This document shows, piece by piece, positions 11,401-23,119 of a DNA stretch of 64,000 nt. A model generated the notes under the pieces. The model made no database searches and had not been told where the DNA came from. It was given only the letters and a program-made list of their open reading frames with translations. How positions within the stretch are numbered: position 1 is the stretch's first letter; every line of letters starts with the position of its first letter. Source of the DNA: Cristatella mucedo (Eukaryota > Bryozoa > Phylactolaemata > Cristatellidae); assembly GCA_009760855.2 (NCBI GenBank), contig WPIO01000006.1, positions 310,001 through 374,000 of the forward strand, in the 5' to 3' direction. The translations under genes and the position numbers were made by a program.

Positions 11401-14124
11401 AGGAGCAGTGACAGCGTAATGAAACCAAACACACCTAAATGAGAAAGGCATATGATGAAAGACTAAAGCTGCTAACTAAAAGCAGCGAAAGAATTCACGG
11501 ACTGCACTCATTTCACAGGCACTGGCAAGCATTGCTACGACGATGGACAAGCTATCCCCCAGACTCTGGTGTCATTTTGGCAGGGACCAGGCACTCACCG
11601 ATTGTTGTAGCTAACGGGGCTACATAGGTAGCCTACCTAGGCAATCATATACGGACCCCACACCTGTCCCTTCATTCAGAACGTCAAGATGCTTCGATGA
11701 CTCTTTTGGGGTCAAATTTGGTACTCGGCCAAGCAGGTTTCACTCATTCGTCTCACATCTGCAGAAGGTCCCCTTCCAGCCCCTTCCAGTGGCTCCATGG
11801 TTCGACAGGCTTGTAGGAAGGCTCGATTTGCAGCAGTCAGCAAAGCAATGTCTTCTGTGTGGGAGGGGGAGGCTTCAAGAACAAGACACCCACACGGTTT
11901 TCCTGGGACCCATGGCTTCTGATACGGCGCTGCCGCTGCAGCAGGCAGTCAGATCTCATATGGAAGGAGCTCGAACCGCATAACAATCAGGAAACCGAAA
12001 ACTCCTATTTTCGACTGTCAGGGCAGTCTATTAGCATGATCAGAGAAAGACCAGCTCGAGTGACTTACCGGCCGACATGCACCACCCCCCCCCCCCCGCA
12101 CCGATGTATGGGCTTTTAAAAAGACCATTCACAGTCGCACTCTTTCCTTGTCTGGCTGCACAGCCAACCCCTGCGGTTTTCGTAATTCGCAGAGCAAAAA
12201 GCAGGGCAGCAATCCGCTACAAGACTTGGCTAGGACTGGACCGAAATGATCCATAATGGCTATAAGTGTTAAAACGTCTTCTTCAAATTCTTGGTGATAG
12301 CAAACATCAAGACTTTCTTTTTTCCCCTGTATCAGGCTGTAAACATACAAGTATTATATGAATTAAGATTGATATTTAACTCATTCGTGTGTTGCCAGCC
12401 GAGTTCTTGTCGATCAAACAGTCAACCCGAAAATACAGCCAACCGTAGGCAAAAGTGTATGGTGCCGAGCATTAACGCACTACGCATGCGTACAAACACG
12501 TGCTTCAAAGCACGGCACCACACAGCCCAATTGCCTTTGCAGAAAGCAGACGAAGTTGGCATCGCTAATGCACAGCCGGCCTCAGTTCAAAATTCTGAGG
12601 CATCGAGCTCTGGCTGACTGAGAAAAGAAACGTTGCTGAACCGCGGGCCGAATTTATATAAAGGCCAGTTAAAAAAACACGGGAATATCGTAGAGCCAGA
12701 AAAGTGAAAGAATTTGCCTTATCCTCTTCGGGAGTTGAAGCGATGACCTCTGTGAATCAGAGCCGAGTCGTACCTTCTCAGCCACCAATTTGACCCGACG
12801 ACAAATCCTCTGAATGAATTATGAAGCTCTTTATGATAACCAGTTATCAAACTGCTAAAAGTTGCACACACACCACACCCCGTCTCCGCACAGGTCACGG
12901 AGAACAGTGAGAGAGTGCCGAGTAGTAATGTATCTCTGCCTGTAACTCCACAAAGTCATAAAGACTATGTGGGTGTTAAGCAGGAGAGTTTTGTATAGCG
13001 CACTCACAGCCTAAGCAGCTTTCGGTACACATTCGGTAGCCAACAGGAGAGCAGTTGAGGTTGTGAGTAGCAGCTCAGGACCGCTGAAAAGGATGAGCCA
13101 TAGTCGGCAGCAGGAGAGTAGTTGTCGTAAGAATTGTGGAAGCGAGTTCCACAGTCGATGACCTGCAGAGCTAAAGCTTCTGTTGCCAACGGTCTTTAAG
13201 CAGAGGAATGGAACAGCTAATTTATTGTCCACACAGGACCTGAGGGCGTGAAGAGGCTGAAACTGATGCAGCAGTTCAGCTAGGTACGAAGGAGCCAAGC
13301 CGTGGCAGGCCTTGTGGGTCAGCAAAGAACTTTGATCTGTATCCGTTGCTCAACCGGCATCCATCCTAGCTCTTTTAGCAAAGGAGACACGTGCTCAAAC
13401 CTCTGGGACTTGAATACTAGCTTTGCAGCCATATTTATAGTCAGCTGCAGTGGCCAAGTGGCTTTCTTTGGTAGCCCAGCCAAAATGGAATTACAATAAT
13501 CAAGCCGAGACAGAACTAAGGAGCTAGTTAAATTTTTTGCAAGCCACTGTGGAAGACAGCTCCTAACCTTGGATAGGGATAGTAGTAGAAGTTCAGCATT
13601 AGCAGGCAGATGCACCTAGCATGCTTGGGCACTATGACCATTGCAAGCTGGCCACATTCGTCGAGCAATACACCCTGGAGGGTCGGAGGCAAATGTCGGT
13701 CCAAGAAAGCCAATGCAGGCTAGCCACCTACGGTCACCCAGCACAAGTGGTCAAGTTGAGAGTAAAACGAACAGGTGCCACGGTTGGCAGGCATCAAACG
13801 ACAGCTGGGCCAGACCCGGCAGCGCCCAAACAGACCTTTGCGCAAAATGGGCTTCGGCAGACAAGAAGGGCTTCGGCCGACGGGAGGTTTATCAGCACAA
13901 GAAACTTGCTTCCTTTGCTTCAGCCCCGGCATAGAGATCATAGAGTGGAACAAAGTCGGCAGAGAATCCAGGCATCCTATTCTGGGCTTTCTTTTTACAG
14001 CTGCATTAGCTGGAAGTCATGACATGCACGACGGCTTGTGAGGCAGCCGTCACTTCCACTGCTTGTGGTCAACGTGCGACTTCCCGTCACAAATAGGGCA
14101 GCAATCGGAGAGCAAGAGCAAGAG

Positions 14125-14207
<83 letters not shown>

Positions 14208-17200
14208 AGAGAAGGCAGGTCAAAGCCTGACCACTTGACCATGTCACTGCACCCACACGTCGGAATGGTTGTAGTGGTGCCACGGCCCTCCCCCTCCTCA
14301 GCAGCAGCAGCTCAGCCACTTGCACACTCATGCCTATGCGGGAGGCGAGGCCCCCCCCTGCTCACCTTCCCAGCCGACAGCTTGCAGAGGGAGCACGTTG
14401 TATTTGGACACGAACCGCTCCTCGAGCACGACCTGCACGGCACCGATGATCTGCGCCATGATGATCAGCTCGTCACCGGTGATGACGCGATTGAGATCGT
14501 ATGTCGATGAGGCAGTGCTCTTTGGCAGTAGGAAGTCGGACGCGCCGACCGAGGCGAGGCCTAGGACGACGAGAGCGATTCCGATGCCCATGTGCAAGTT
14601 TATGGTCCTCTGAAGGAAGGCCACCGACAGCAGCGCCGTGAAGATGATGGCCGAACCTGAACGGAAATAGGTTCGACGATGGTGGCAAAGCGATCGCAAG
14701 AGGCAGGCCGCCACACCCACCCGGCGCTGACCCATCCGGCCCACCGCTGTTAGCAGGCTGTGCTGCAGCCAGCTGCGAGCGAGCAGGGCTGCAAACATGC
14801 CCATTGCAGCCGACATCGTTGCCGACGGAAGGGAGCGTGGGCGGTCGAGAAGACGGCCGAAGACGAAAGAAACCCGCATCCGGCAGCAGTCCGAAAGCAC
14901 TTAATGCTGCGCTTGGCAAGCGCAGCTTTGGTGCCTCCCCTCCCCTGGGTCACTCATTCAGTTGCCTTGCAGACGAGGGATAGATACCTCGCAGCATCTG
15001 GTAGCTGGAGGCGTAGGTCATGTTAAGGCCAATGTACATCAGCGACGTGGCCACGATGTCGCACATGGCCGGTGCGATGAACATCCACGGCCTGAAGTCC
15101 TGGTTGCCGTTCACCAGCAGCTCGACCCGCTGCGGCGTCGGCCGGCCGGCGGCAAGCCTCGACAGCCAGATGCGCCTCAGCAGTTGGAAGACGAGGAGGC
15201 ATAGCATCTCGCCGATGAACATGCCGGTCGCCTGGCAGCAAAAGAAGCATGGAGGTGGGCGGCATGTCACCAGAGCGCGATCACAACTGAATGAACACTT
15301 GCACCACACTGCAGGAGTTCATTTCGGATTTCGGCAAGTAACTTTTTCTATGCAAGTCATCAAACGACCCTGATCTGTATTATCTGCAACACGGACGTGC
15401 ACAGCAAGACCTATCCAGCTGCTGTGGTGCCCACGTGGGAGATGAACTTACATTTGAAATTTCAGGTTGATCCGTCAAGTACTGGCCGAGTTATGGAGTT
15501 TACAAATCACAAAGCTCCGCCGTGAATGAAGCTGTTTAAAAGTCACAAGCATGTACCTCAACAAGCTGCAAACATGTATCTCGATTAACCAAGGTGCAAC
15601 AAGTTGGAACACAAGTCGTGTGTGATGCAGAGATCAGTCAATTTGCTAGCAGCAGATTAGAGCAGCTGAACTTGCTTTGCTGAGTCATAGTAGTTCTATC
15701 ACTGAAGACGATGCCCCATCTAGCCACTTGACGGAAGTGCACCATCTTGCCACGTGACACAAGTGTACCATCTTCCGGCATTACAGACTTTCTTGCTTTA
15801 ATTAATAGAGATATGTTGCTTCCGTTTGACTTCTTGGTTATAGTTTGTCTAATCCTTTTTTTCATGCTTCCTTTTATGTGGAAATCGTCAAAACTTCAGA
15901 TTTATTTCTAATATGTTTGTCTACTCAAAGGTGCCACGAACAATTATTATATTGCTGGAACAGTCTTCTCAGTATTCTCTCGACATTTACCCTTAAGCCG
16001 ATTTAGAATGAGAGCACTACCACATCAACATTACTGCCTCTCACATGATCGGACGACTAGGGTAAGCTTCCGATCCAGCATGATCCTTGGCTGAATCCAC
16101 ACTATATTCCCACCTAAGCGGTATCACGCCCAACAAATCCTTGGGGCGGCACGACTTAGTGGAACGCCGACCAAGTGGAATGCCGATTTAGTGTAATGGC
16201 ACACTTGGTAAGGCGGTAAAGGCTCTTCTGTCGCTATACAAAAGAGGCTGTTTAATCAGCTAGTATTTTTTAATGCCCCCACTGTCAGAACAAAGCATGG
16301 CAGCAAGAAACTCCACGCTTGCAGAATGCAACACCCTTAGCCAGAGAGAATACTTCAGTAGATTTGGAACTGTATAATCAGCACCGTGGTCAAGCCAGCG
16401 TGCTATCAGTCTTAAAGGAAGTTAAACAGCCTAACGTTCGATAACAGAATCGCTGGCATAGACAGAATCTTAATCATAGAAAAGGTTTGGAAATGGCGGT
16501 CATCCAAAGGCTCAGACCTGATTGACTGACACCTCACAGGAAGAGATTGCGACAGAAATAGAAAGACACATTATACAAACAGGAGAGAGAGAGAGTGAGA
16601 GAGAGAGAGAGAGAGCGAACAGACCGACCTGATTGACTGACACCTCACAGGAAGAGATTGCGACAGAAATAGAAAGACACATTATACAAACAGGAGAGAG
16701 AGAGAGTGAGAGAGAGAGAGAGAGCGAACAGACAGACCAAACCCATACATGTACAAATGCAATAGAAAATATAAAACCGATGACACTAATAATGAAAAGA
16801 GTTATAACAATCACACTTTTGTATAGCATGCCCAGAGAGCCAAATTGCTACCCGGGCACTTTCTAACTCAGTACAAGAGAAGCACCAACCACGAGTTAAT
16901 GACAAGCAAGGTATCATGCATAGGCAAGCATGCCAAAGCATGCATGAAGACACGCGGCACCGCTGGTCAGAAGGATTAGCAATATGAACAGTAGAATCAC
17001 GTACAGGTGAGCACACAAAGCAGACAGGAAAAGAAAAAGGCATGCTGACTGGAGGTGCAGGGAAAGCAGAGCAAAACAGATGCGACTCGAGATAAGACTT
17101 AACTTATATGATGCCAATGCAAAAGTGGCGGTGACAGAAGCCCCAAGCAAGTTCTAGACTTTCAGTGCATACCAACCGAAGACCCCATTGCCGAGATTTT

Positions 17201-19321
17201 AATTTAGTGCAAGCAACAGCAAGGCGACTGGAAGCCGAGGTACAGGTGTTGCAAAAGCATACTGGAGGAGCAGAGGGTCGAACAAGGTGGTCATTAGCTA
17301 TAGCTTCCGATTGTAGCCCAGACATTCTGAGAATCGATCGATCGCTCGCTTGATGGCAGATGTAAATGGCTTACAAAAGACACATGCGCTGATGTGACTA
17401 ATGTAGTGAAATCTGGGGAGATGCTGAGGCAATCTCGAGGAGAGATTTCATTGATGAAAGAACTTAGTTCAGAAGCAGCAAAGGCAGCAGCCACAGTTAG
17501 GAGCATTCTCGACCCAGCAGGCTGGAGCCTTGAACAGGAGGAGTCATCACTAGTCCTGGTTTGGCCTAATGATCACAGTGCTTGCCTTTGACGACCGATG
17601 TCATGGGCTCGATCCATGCAGCATATATGAAGCTTTACGCAACGACAACTACTCTCCAACTGCCGACTATGGCACATCTTTTTCAGCGGTGCTGAACTGC
17701 TACTTCTATGCCACTCACTACCTCAACTGCTCTCCTGACTCGGCTATGCTTCCCACTTTCTCTTTGTTGCGTGAGACGAAGTCTGTTGGCTACCGAATGC
17801 GTACCGAAAGCCGCTTAGGCTGTGAGTGCGCTATACAAAACTCTCCTGCGTAACACCCACATGGTCTTTATGACTTTGTGGAGTTACTGACGGAGATACA
17901 CCTGGATAGAGATAAGTTCTCTTAGGGCACTGTATAAATAAATTATATTTATTTATATTTATCAAGGGCAGCTGATGGAGGCCATGCAGTTTTGCTTAGC
18001 TACACCAACCATGTTAGCTGCAATGCAACATCGTATCCTGTAGTCCAGCTGTTCCCAATGGGAAGCACAAAAGCTTAAAATAGGCTAGATGTACATTTGG
18101 AAAAGAAAACATTCCCTTACCCAGAGCATACAAATCTCTAGCAAATCACGGCTAGTCAGCCACCGACCCGTATAGAGTCCTGCTACAAGTTGGGCAGCAT
18201 TGGCTGTAACTCCTTCCAAGCCACCAGTGCACCGGCTGCTTACCTGCAGAAAGGGATGGTCAAACTCGCGCTCTGGCAGCGTAGTGTTGCAACCTTTCGA
18301 CATTGTGATATCAGCCCACCTGGAAACATATGAGGTTAACATCTGGGACCGCAGATCAGAACGTAAACTGAATATAAAGATTCTCGAGTGCATAGTTGAA
18401 TGACCATTGACTCTTATGGGATTCACCCTTCGTGAAGGCGGTAAGGTAGTTAACAGCATGCCTGCCAGTCTGAGATGGTTACTGGCGAGACTGTAACAAT
18501 TGTCATTGTATCAATCGCCCCTATTAAGCCCTTCATCAGCGACATCTCAAAAAGACGGCAGAAAGAGTGAGCCAAAGTGGCAGGCTTAGCTGATTAGGCT
18601 GGGCAAAAACAATCAATGGCTCAAAGAAGATGGGACTCGGGCACTATGAATTAGTCAGGCATCTGCAATGACGCGATCGCGAATGATCTCCAATGGCAGT
18701 CACGGGAGAGCGAAGTGACAAGCGGCATGTTTGGGGATGCTGGCCGATCGCATACGGACGTCAAGTGATTCATCCATAGGGCCAGCCCGGGTCAGCACGA
18801 GACGAAAGCCGACCTATCGGCCGCTAATGGGGGGGGGGGGGAAAGCTCAAAGGACGCTCGCCACAACCGCCCAAAGGCTTGTTGAGCGTGGAGACCTAAA
18901 ATTAATTATTGCACCGCGAGGAATGCACGTGAGCTGTAAAGCACTCTGAGGGGAGACAGAGACGTCGAGCGACCCCGGACGTTGTCAAAAACCACCTCCT
19001 GCTGGTCACTTGTCACGGTCCGTCGGATAGCCTTGACAATATTGACGTTCTATCAGTCGCGCAGCTGTCGGACGATCGCTAATGAGTACCGGAGGACACC
19101 CGAAGCTTTCTTCGAAGGAAGATGTGAGCGCAGCTGTCGCTGAGAGCAGGAGCTCGAAGCCGAAGTCCCGGCCAGAGCTCAGGAGAGAAGGGAAGAGGGT
19201 GAATGCGCGAGCATCCTGGCAACGCTACTAGCAGCAGGTCTTACTTGGTGGTCAGCGTGTTAAACGACCCGGCCACCATCATCAGTCCCGCGAGGAAAAA
19301 ATGGTACGGCGACCACGCCAT
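8408..19321 (-). CDS. SLC35F6: SLC35F6-like membrane transporter (gene span, 7 exons)
   Basis: A multi-pass protein of the drug/metabolite transporter superfamily, SLC35F subfamily. The human orthologue is a lysosomal/mitochondrial membrane protein reported to bind the adenine nucleotide carrier ANT2; its substrate is not established. Coding exons on the minus strand: 19245-19321, 18244-18319, 15988-style spacing then 14988-15231, 14366-14656, 11279-11434, 8620-8781 and 8408-8479. All junctions are GT-AG, phases run 2,0,1,1,1,1, and the total is 1,078 nt or 359 residues against about 371 in human. Blocks matching the family are HPFLQATGMFIGE, LNMTYASSYQMLRG, VITGDELIIMAQIIGA, DAFCQ, GNIVSIAFFNFAGISVT and ELSATTRMVLD. 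After exon 7 the frame either reads GK-stop or is spliced at GTAAGT to an unseen exon. Introns hold SINEs, LINE-B pieces and a half foldback element. Confidence 0.92.
8620..8781 (-). CDS. SLC35F6: SLC35F6-like exon 6
   Basis: Acceptor GTTGCAG. GNIVSIAFFNFAGISVTREL, SATTRMVLDCMRTLVVYVVS and FHFLQVIG; donor GTACGC, phase 1. This is the most conserved signature of the family. Confidence 0.94.
9440..9592 (+). mobile_element. SINE2 copy (degenerate)
   Basis: A degraded tRNA-like head with B-box-like GGTGAATTCGAGTCTTGC is followed by the SINE2 body GTGATAGCCGCCAAGGGTG and the end ATAAATAAGGCTGCTGAATC. A T-rich (TTTTA)n-like tract of about 100 bp follows at 9601-9700. It lies in intron 5 of the SLC35F6-like gene. 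Confidence 0.6.
10494..10645 (-). mobile_element. SINE2 copy, minus strand
   Basis: On the minus strand, a tRNA-like head with a good B box (GTGGGTTCGATTCCTACGGC) is followed by the SINE2 body GGGGTGATGACCGCTAAGGC and the end CTGTATAAATGAGGCTGTG. The rest of intron 5 (8782-11278) holds no other recognised feature apart from the copy at 9440. Confidence 0.75.
11279..11434 (-). CDS. SLC35F6: SLC35F6-like exon 5
   Basis: Acceptor ATTTAG. GVFGFITLSLLLIPMHFI, then SFSSTPSHLLEDVPDAFCQM and IPFAISG; donor GTAAGT, phase 1. Matches human GLFGFVILSLLLVPM and DAFCQ. Confidence 0.92.
12700..12810 (-). mobile_element. tRNA-like SINE head (uncertain)
   Basis: The minus strand reads GGTGGCTGAGAAGGTACGAC and then GAGGTCATCGCTTCAACTCC, spaced like A and B boxes. 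It may be a diverged SINE2 copy. 11435-12700 otherwise holds only intron sequence and a poly-C run near 12083. Confidence 0.35.
12925..13600 (-). mobile_element. LINE-B fragment with 3' end, minus strand
   Basis: On the minus strand the ORF2 C-terminus is readable in two frames: SRLDYCNSILAGLPKKAT, LKELGWMPVEQRIQIK, then [17 protein letters not shown] and RLWNSLPQFLR. The LINE-B 3' UTR follows, ending in AGTTACAGGCAGAGATACATTAC. One frameshift separates the frames. It lies in intron 4 of the SLC35F6-like gene. Confidence 0.88.
14123..14203. repeat. (AG)n microsatellite
   Basis: About 40 AG units, preceded by an AGAGCA-type transition, just downstream of exon 4 (intron 4). Confidence 0.97.
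14366..14656 (-). CDS. SLC35F6: SLC35F6-like exon 4
   Basis: Acceptor GTTCAG. Continues G-SAIIFTALLSVAFL, IGIALVVLGLASVGASDFL, RVITGDELIIMAQ and LEERFVSKYNV, then AVGWEG. Donor GTGAGC, phase 1. Several membrane helices; the best conserved exon of the gene. Confidence 0.94.
14988..15231 (-). CDS. SLC35F6: SLC35F6-like exon 3
   Basis: Acceptor TGCCAG, then ATGMFIGEMLCLLVF (membrane helix), a hydrophilic loop, FIAPAMCDIVATSLMYIGL and SSYQMLRG, donor GTATCT in phase 1. The cytosolic loop with PTPQRVELL is longer and more basic than the human one. Confidence 0.93.
15445..16005. mobile_element. foldback element, single-arm copy with insertion
   Basis: Homologous to the right arm of the elements at 32.4-33.6 and 58.8-60.3 kb. 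Shared blocks include GAAGCTGTTTAAAAGTCACA, the CAAGGT...CAAGTTGG segment, ACACAAGTCG, GCAGAGATCA, GTTGCTTCCGTTTGACTTC and TGGAAATCGTCAAAACTTC, ending at TCGACATTTACCCTTAAG. About 165 bp at 15640-15805 is an insertion resembling 49,940-50,068 (CGGAAGTGCACCATCTTGCC; GACTTTCTTGCTTTAATTA). The opposite arm is missing. Confidence 0.7.
16165..16275 (+). mobile_element. SINE2 copy, B box deleted
   Basis: The A-box half (TAATGGCACACTTGGTAAGG) joins directly to the 3' body (GTAAAGGCTCTTCTGTCGCT, AGAGGCTGTTTAATCAGC). The middle with the B box is missing. Confidence 0.65.
16513..16738. repeat. tandem duplication of ~112 bp containing (GA)n
   Basis: Two consecutive near-identical copies begin at GACCTGATTGACTGACACC (about 16516 and 16627), pass through AAATAGAAAGACACATTATA, and end in GA-rich microsatellite and GCGAACAGAC. 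Confidence 0.92.
16800..17360 (-). repeat. LINE-like 3' region shared with 22.5-22.95 kb
   Basis: Diverged partner of the repeat at 22,520-22,950: both have AACCACGAGT, AGGTATCATGC, GGTGACAGAAGCC and GGTGCATAC in the same order. On the minus strand the first part resembles a LINE-A-type 3' stem-loop (AAGTGCCCGGG...GGGCATGCTATACAAAAG). No intact ORF. Confidence 0.5.
17620..17905 (+). mobile_element. LINE-B 3' UTR fragment
   Basis: The 3' UTR starts near AACGACAACTACTCTCC and runs through GCTATGCTTCCCACTTTC to CTTTGTGGAGTTACTGACGG. It is immediately followed at 17906-17960 by a second 3' end of the SINE1/LINE-A type (GATAGAGATAAGTTCTCTTAGGGC). It lies in intron 2 of the SLC35F6-like gene. Confidence 0.85.
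18244..18319 (-). CDS. SLC35F6: SLC35F6-like exon 2
   Basis: Acceptor TTTCCAG, then WADITMSKGC...FDHPFLQ and donor GTAAGC. The WAD and HPFLQ blocks line up with human WAD..M..GC...HPFLQ. It ends in phase 0. Confidence 0.93.
19245..19321 (-). CDS. SLC35F6: SLC35F6-like exon 1 (start codon)
   Basis: ATG at 19321-19319 follows GGAGGA. It encodes MAWSPYHFFLAGLMMVAGS and on to NTLTTK, matching the human N-terminus (MAW..Y..FLAGLM.V.GS.NTL). Donor GTAAGA follows, phase 2 (AA|G, lysine). Confidence 0.93.
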
Positions 19322-19530
19322 TCCTCCGACGGTCGGTAGTCGACGTCCTCGTGATAAAACGGCCTTGACCGAAGCGTATACAACAAGCGCTCTCGTTAAC
19401 CAGCGCCCCTAGCTCTCAGCGGTCGGCCGTCCAAACCTCGAGAGGCTGCTCCCGACTTGTCAACGACGTAGCTGCGGGCTCTAGAAGTGTGATAATCGGC
19501 GGCTAGAGCGCCCCCAAATCGCGGTTGGAG
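19322..19530 (-). promoter_or_regulatory. probable 5' UTR / promoter zone of SLC35F6-like gene
   Basis: Sequence directly upstream of the ATG is moderately GC- and CpG-rich with no LINE or SINE matches. No TATA box or initiator can be defended. The call rests on position only. Confidence 0.35.
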
Positions 19531-19759
19531 CACGTGACCCTCATATCCGGGTCAAGGTGGCCTTTCTTACGACTATGGACAATTACCCACCGTTGTACAC
19601 GTCTTTACACGATTTCCGCGACCGCACATGCTCGCAAGCTCAACAAAGCACACCAGGAAGTTTCCAGGAATCTTATTGCTAACCAGAAAGTTCCAGACAA
19701 TTCTACAGACTCCATGTAACGCAAACGCTGTACACTAGCAACTAGACTGGCATACAACC

Positions 19760-19905
19760 GGCCGAGATGGTTTGGTCCAGTGGTTAAGGTGGTTGCCCCG
19801 ACTAAGATCTAGCTGAGGTCGTGGGCTCGAGCCCCGAAACATTTGTGAAGCGCCCGAATAGAGAATGAGTTCTATTGGGGTGCTATACAAATGAATTTTA
19901 TTTTA
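19760..19905 (+). mobile_element. SINE1 copy (tRNA-derived), best preserved head
   Basis: The tRNA-like head runs from GGCCGAGATGGTTTGG with A box TGGTCCAGTGGTTAAGG to B box GTGGGCTCGAGCCCCG. The tail is GAAGCGCCCGAATAGAG AATGAGTTCTATTGGGGTGC and then AAATGAATTTTATTTT. 19910-20870 holds no recognised gene. Confidence 0.88.
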
Positions 19906-20898
19906 GGCATAGCCTCCGGAAACACCTGTCGAAGATCTCGCGATGCATGTCGTTCATGACGGGCATTTAGTGCATAGATAGCTCATCATCTACTTTAAAG
20001 CTATCATTTATAAAAGAAAGTTCGTTTACCTTGGTGTGCTCGTAAATATTTTTCAGTCTATCAATGTGAATTGACATCGCGTGATTAATAAGAGGAGACC
20101 GTAAGCTCCCCCGTGGACAAAATATAAGATTTATTCTTATATGCTATGGGAACATGTGCGCCTGAGGCATACCGCTCGCGAAACTCAAGGTAGGTCTTTA
20201 GAGCTCTGATACGAGACGTTTATCGGAGGTGCGTCATGTGTAGTGAAGCACTGCAGCTTGTGAAGCAGCAGCTGTTGGCCAAACGTTGATAGCGCGACAC
20301 TAGGCGGCAGCGGCATTAAATACCTTATCTGAGCTGCGCTTATTTGGAAATCGACGTTGGCTGGCTAGCCACACTATATACGGAGGCTACATAAGTTGGA
20401 TTGTTGTCAGTTCCGGGGTTATCACGACTCGGTGCAGGCTGTATAATATACTTGGCTAGACAGCACAGAAGCCGAAGTCATGCAATAAGCAGTTAGTTAT
20501 ACCTTAGCAGTTGAGCTGAGTTGTGCCCTTGGCTTTTCGCCGTACGAGAATTGTAAGCCGTCGCTGCTATTGGACGCCTGTAACCAACCCTCCGTCGCTG
20601 TCGATTAAACTTCTCTAAACAAAGGACAAGGTCATGTTAACTTGTTAAGGCGTGGGCGCGCTCTTCTTCGCTGCGGTAATCCGCTACTGTCGGCTGCTAC
20701 CTGCGAGCACGGTTTACGACTCACTAGCTACGATTTCAAGGCTGAAGGCCTCGCTGGTATTCGTCGTGCGTCGGCTGGCACTAGCGTGATTTCGAGCACT
20801 GTTTATCGGCCTAGTTATGTCTGGACGAGGAAATATATAAATTTATTATTCATTTATATAGGAAGCTGTTTTTAATGAACACGCACGCACGCACACAC

Positions 20899-21362
<464 letters not shown>

Positions 21363-21364
21363 AT

Positions 21365-21407
<43 letters not shown>

Positions 21408-21475
21408 ATGTGTGTGTGTGTATGTGTGTGTGTCTGTGTGTGTGTGTGTGTGTTTGTCTGCTCGCGCGCGTGTGT
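21363..21475. repeat. compound (AT)n-(TG)n microsatellite
   Basis: AT repeats pass into TG repeats and then a GCGTGTGTG-type tract. Confidence 0.93.
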
Positions 21476-22519
21476 GTGCTTGCGAGCTCGTATGCGTGCT
21501 AGGTGAGTGTGTTTACTAGTGTTGGAGTGAGTGTACGTATTCGCGGGCCTGCAAGTGAGCACTGCTTGGTGATGGAGCTGCCATAGACAGTGCGGTGTCC
21601 AGGAAGCTGTTATAACTAGAAGTACTAGTAATGAAAAACCGGATCCTGGCGATGCCAGCCAGTACCAAGCGTGGAGTTTGAATACTAACATTCTCACCTT
21701 CATTAGCACGGCAGTGCAGAGAATCTAACGGGAGCCGTGCTGTCCGTAGGCGAGTGCTGAATGATATCGAGAGCTGAGATTTCCATGACCTCTCCATTCT
21801 CCAAATATAGCAACGACAGACGATACCTCGAGTCCTGGTTGTTCGCAGGGCTTGCGCCCTGTGCCCCCAAGCGACGGCAACCGTGCCGTAAGCTTTCGAC
21901 CGGACTTTGCTATATATTTTTTTTTCCAATAAAAATAGCCTGCGTCTTGAGGCCTTTCAAGGTTCTCTAATGGAGAGGAAAAGACAACGCAAGCGGCTAA
22001 AAGAAAGTCTGATGCTGTGAAAAGCACAAGCCTCTTTGATTTAATGAGCTTGCATGACATGGCTTATGTAACGCTGAAGCCCAAAGCAATGATACATTCG
22101 GTCCGTACTAATCGTAATGCCGGCTATAATGCGGGTATGGGTGCGGGTACCAAGTTGAGGGTTCTGCTGCAGAAGAATTGAGAATAAACTTTGATGGCAA
22201 CCAGAAATTAGGACCGATTACCAGCGACTTGCGCTTCGGCTCGAATGCAACAGGCAATAAAGTTAAAGCCAAGTAGAAGAGCATTTCCCTTCCGTGCCGG
22301 GATAAAAGAGTTTTCTACTGCGTAAGTAATACCAATAAATGATTCTATTGTGACTACATTGCAACTGGCTGCATTTCAAGCATAGCATGCAGCACTCCAA
22401 AACTAAAGTGGAGTTAACCTGACCTGGACATCTGAGGAAATGAAATCTCAGATTGGGTGCAAGAATTAATAGCCGACGGCGGCTTAAGAATTGGGGCAAC
22501 GACATCAGCACCTCTGGAT

Positions 22520-22950
22520 AATAAAAATAATAAGTCTTTTGTGTAGCGCCTTGGGAGAATTAAATCTCAATTCAGGTGCTTTACAAGTCGCTTCGAGAGA
22601 ACCAATAACCACGAGTCAAAGACAGGAAAGGTATCATGCTCAGATATTGCATTCGCAGAGCCCACAAGAAGACACTCACGGCCGCCGAATCTCTAGTCAG
22701 CAACGTGAACTGGATCATGCACAGGAAAACGTCTAAAGCACGCAGAGAAAAATATAAGTTCGCTAGGATACAGGGAAAGTTTAGCGGAGCAGATGCATCT
22801 TTAGATGAAACATATATAATGCGAAGCCAATTCAGGTGAAGTGTGGTGACAGAAGCCGAAAACGAGTTTCAGACCTTCGGTGCATACGAACTTATGGCCC
22901 GCCGATCATCGAGGAGAATCTTTTAATTTAATTAAGAAGAGGAAGCTGGA
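22520..22950 (-). repeat. LINE-like 3' region (relative of LINE-A / SINE1 tail)
   Basis: On the minus strand the end reads AAGCACCTGAATTGAGATTT AATTCTCCCAAGGCGCTACA and then ATTATTTTTATT. Its CCTGAAT..AGATT..GTTCTC order matches the SINE1 tail closely. The upstream part matches 16.8-17.36 kb. 21480-22520 shows nothing recognisable. Confidence 0.55.
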
Positions 22951-23019
22951 ACCGACGAAAAAAGCGACTCGAGACAAGAGTGAAGGCTGATGCAAGCGAG
23001 TGAATTAAATTCGCTGCAT

Positions 23020-23118
23020 GTAAAAGTAAGCACCAACTGCAGTATTTGAACCCACGACTTTTTGATCAGGGTCGTGAGAAGCAACCGCCTTACCTAGTGT
23101 GCCATCACGGCTCACCAA
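23020..23118 (-). mobile_element. SINE2 tRNA-like head, minus strand
   Basis: Minus strand: GTGATGGCACACTAGGTAAG (A box) and GTCGTGGGTTCAAATACTGC (B box). The 3' body is missing. Confidence 0.65.
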
Positions 23119-23119
23119 A

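Noticed and set aside
19760-19836. A true tRNA gene
   Set aside because: A- and B-box-like blocks exist, but no cloverleaf can be paired and the unit recurs with a LINE-like tail; it is a SINE.
20100-20640. Possible solo LTR (end resembling a U5 with GATTAAAC)
   Set aside because: No second LTR, no target duplication, no primer-binding site or gag-pol; too little to support.
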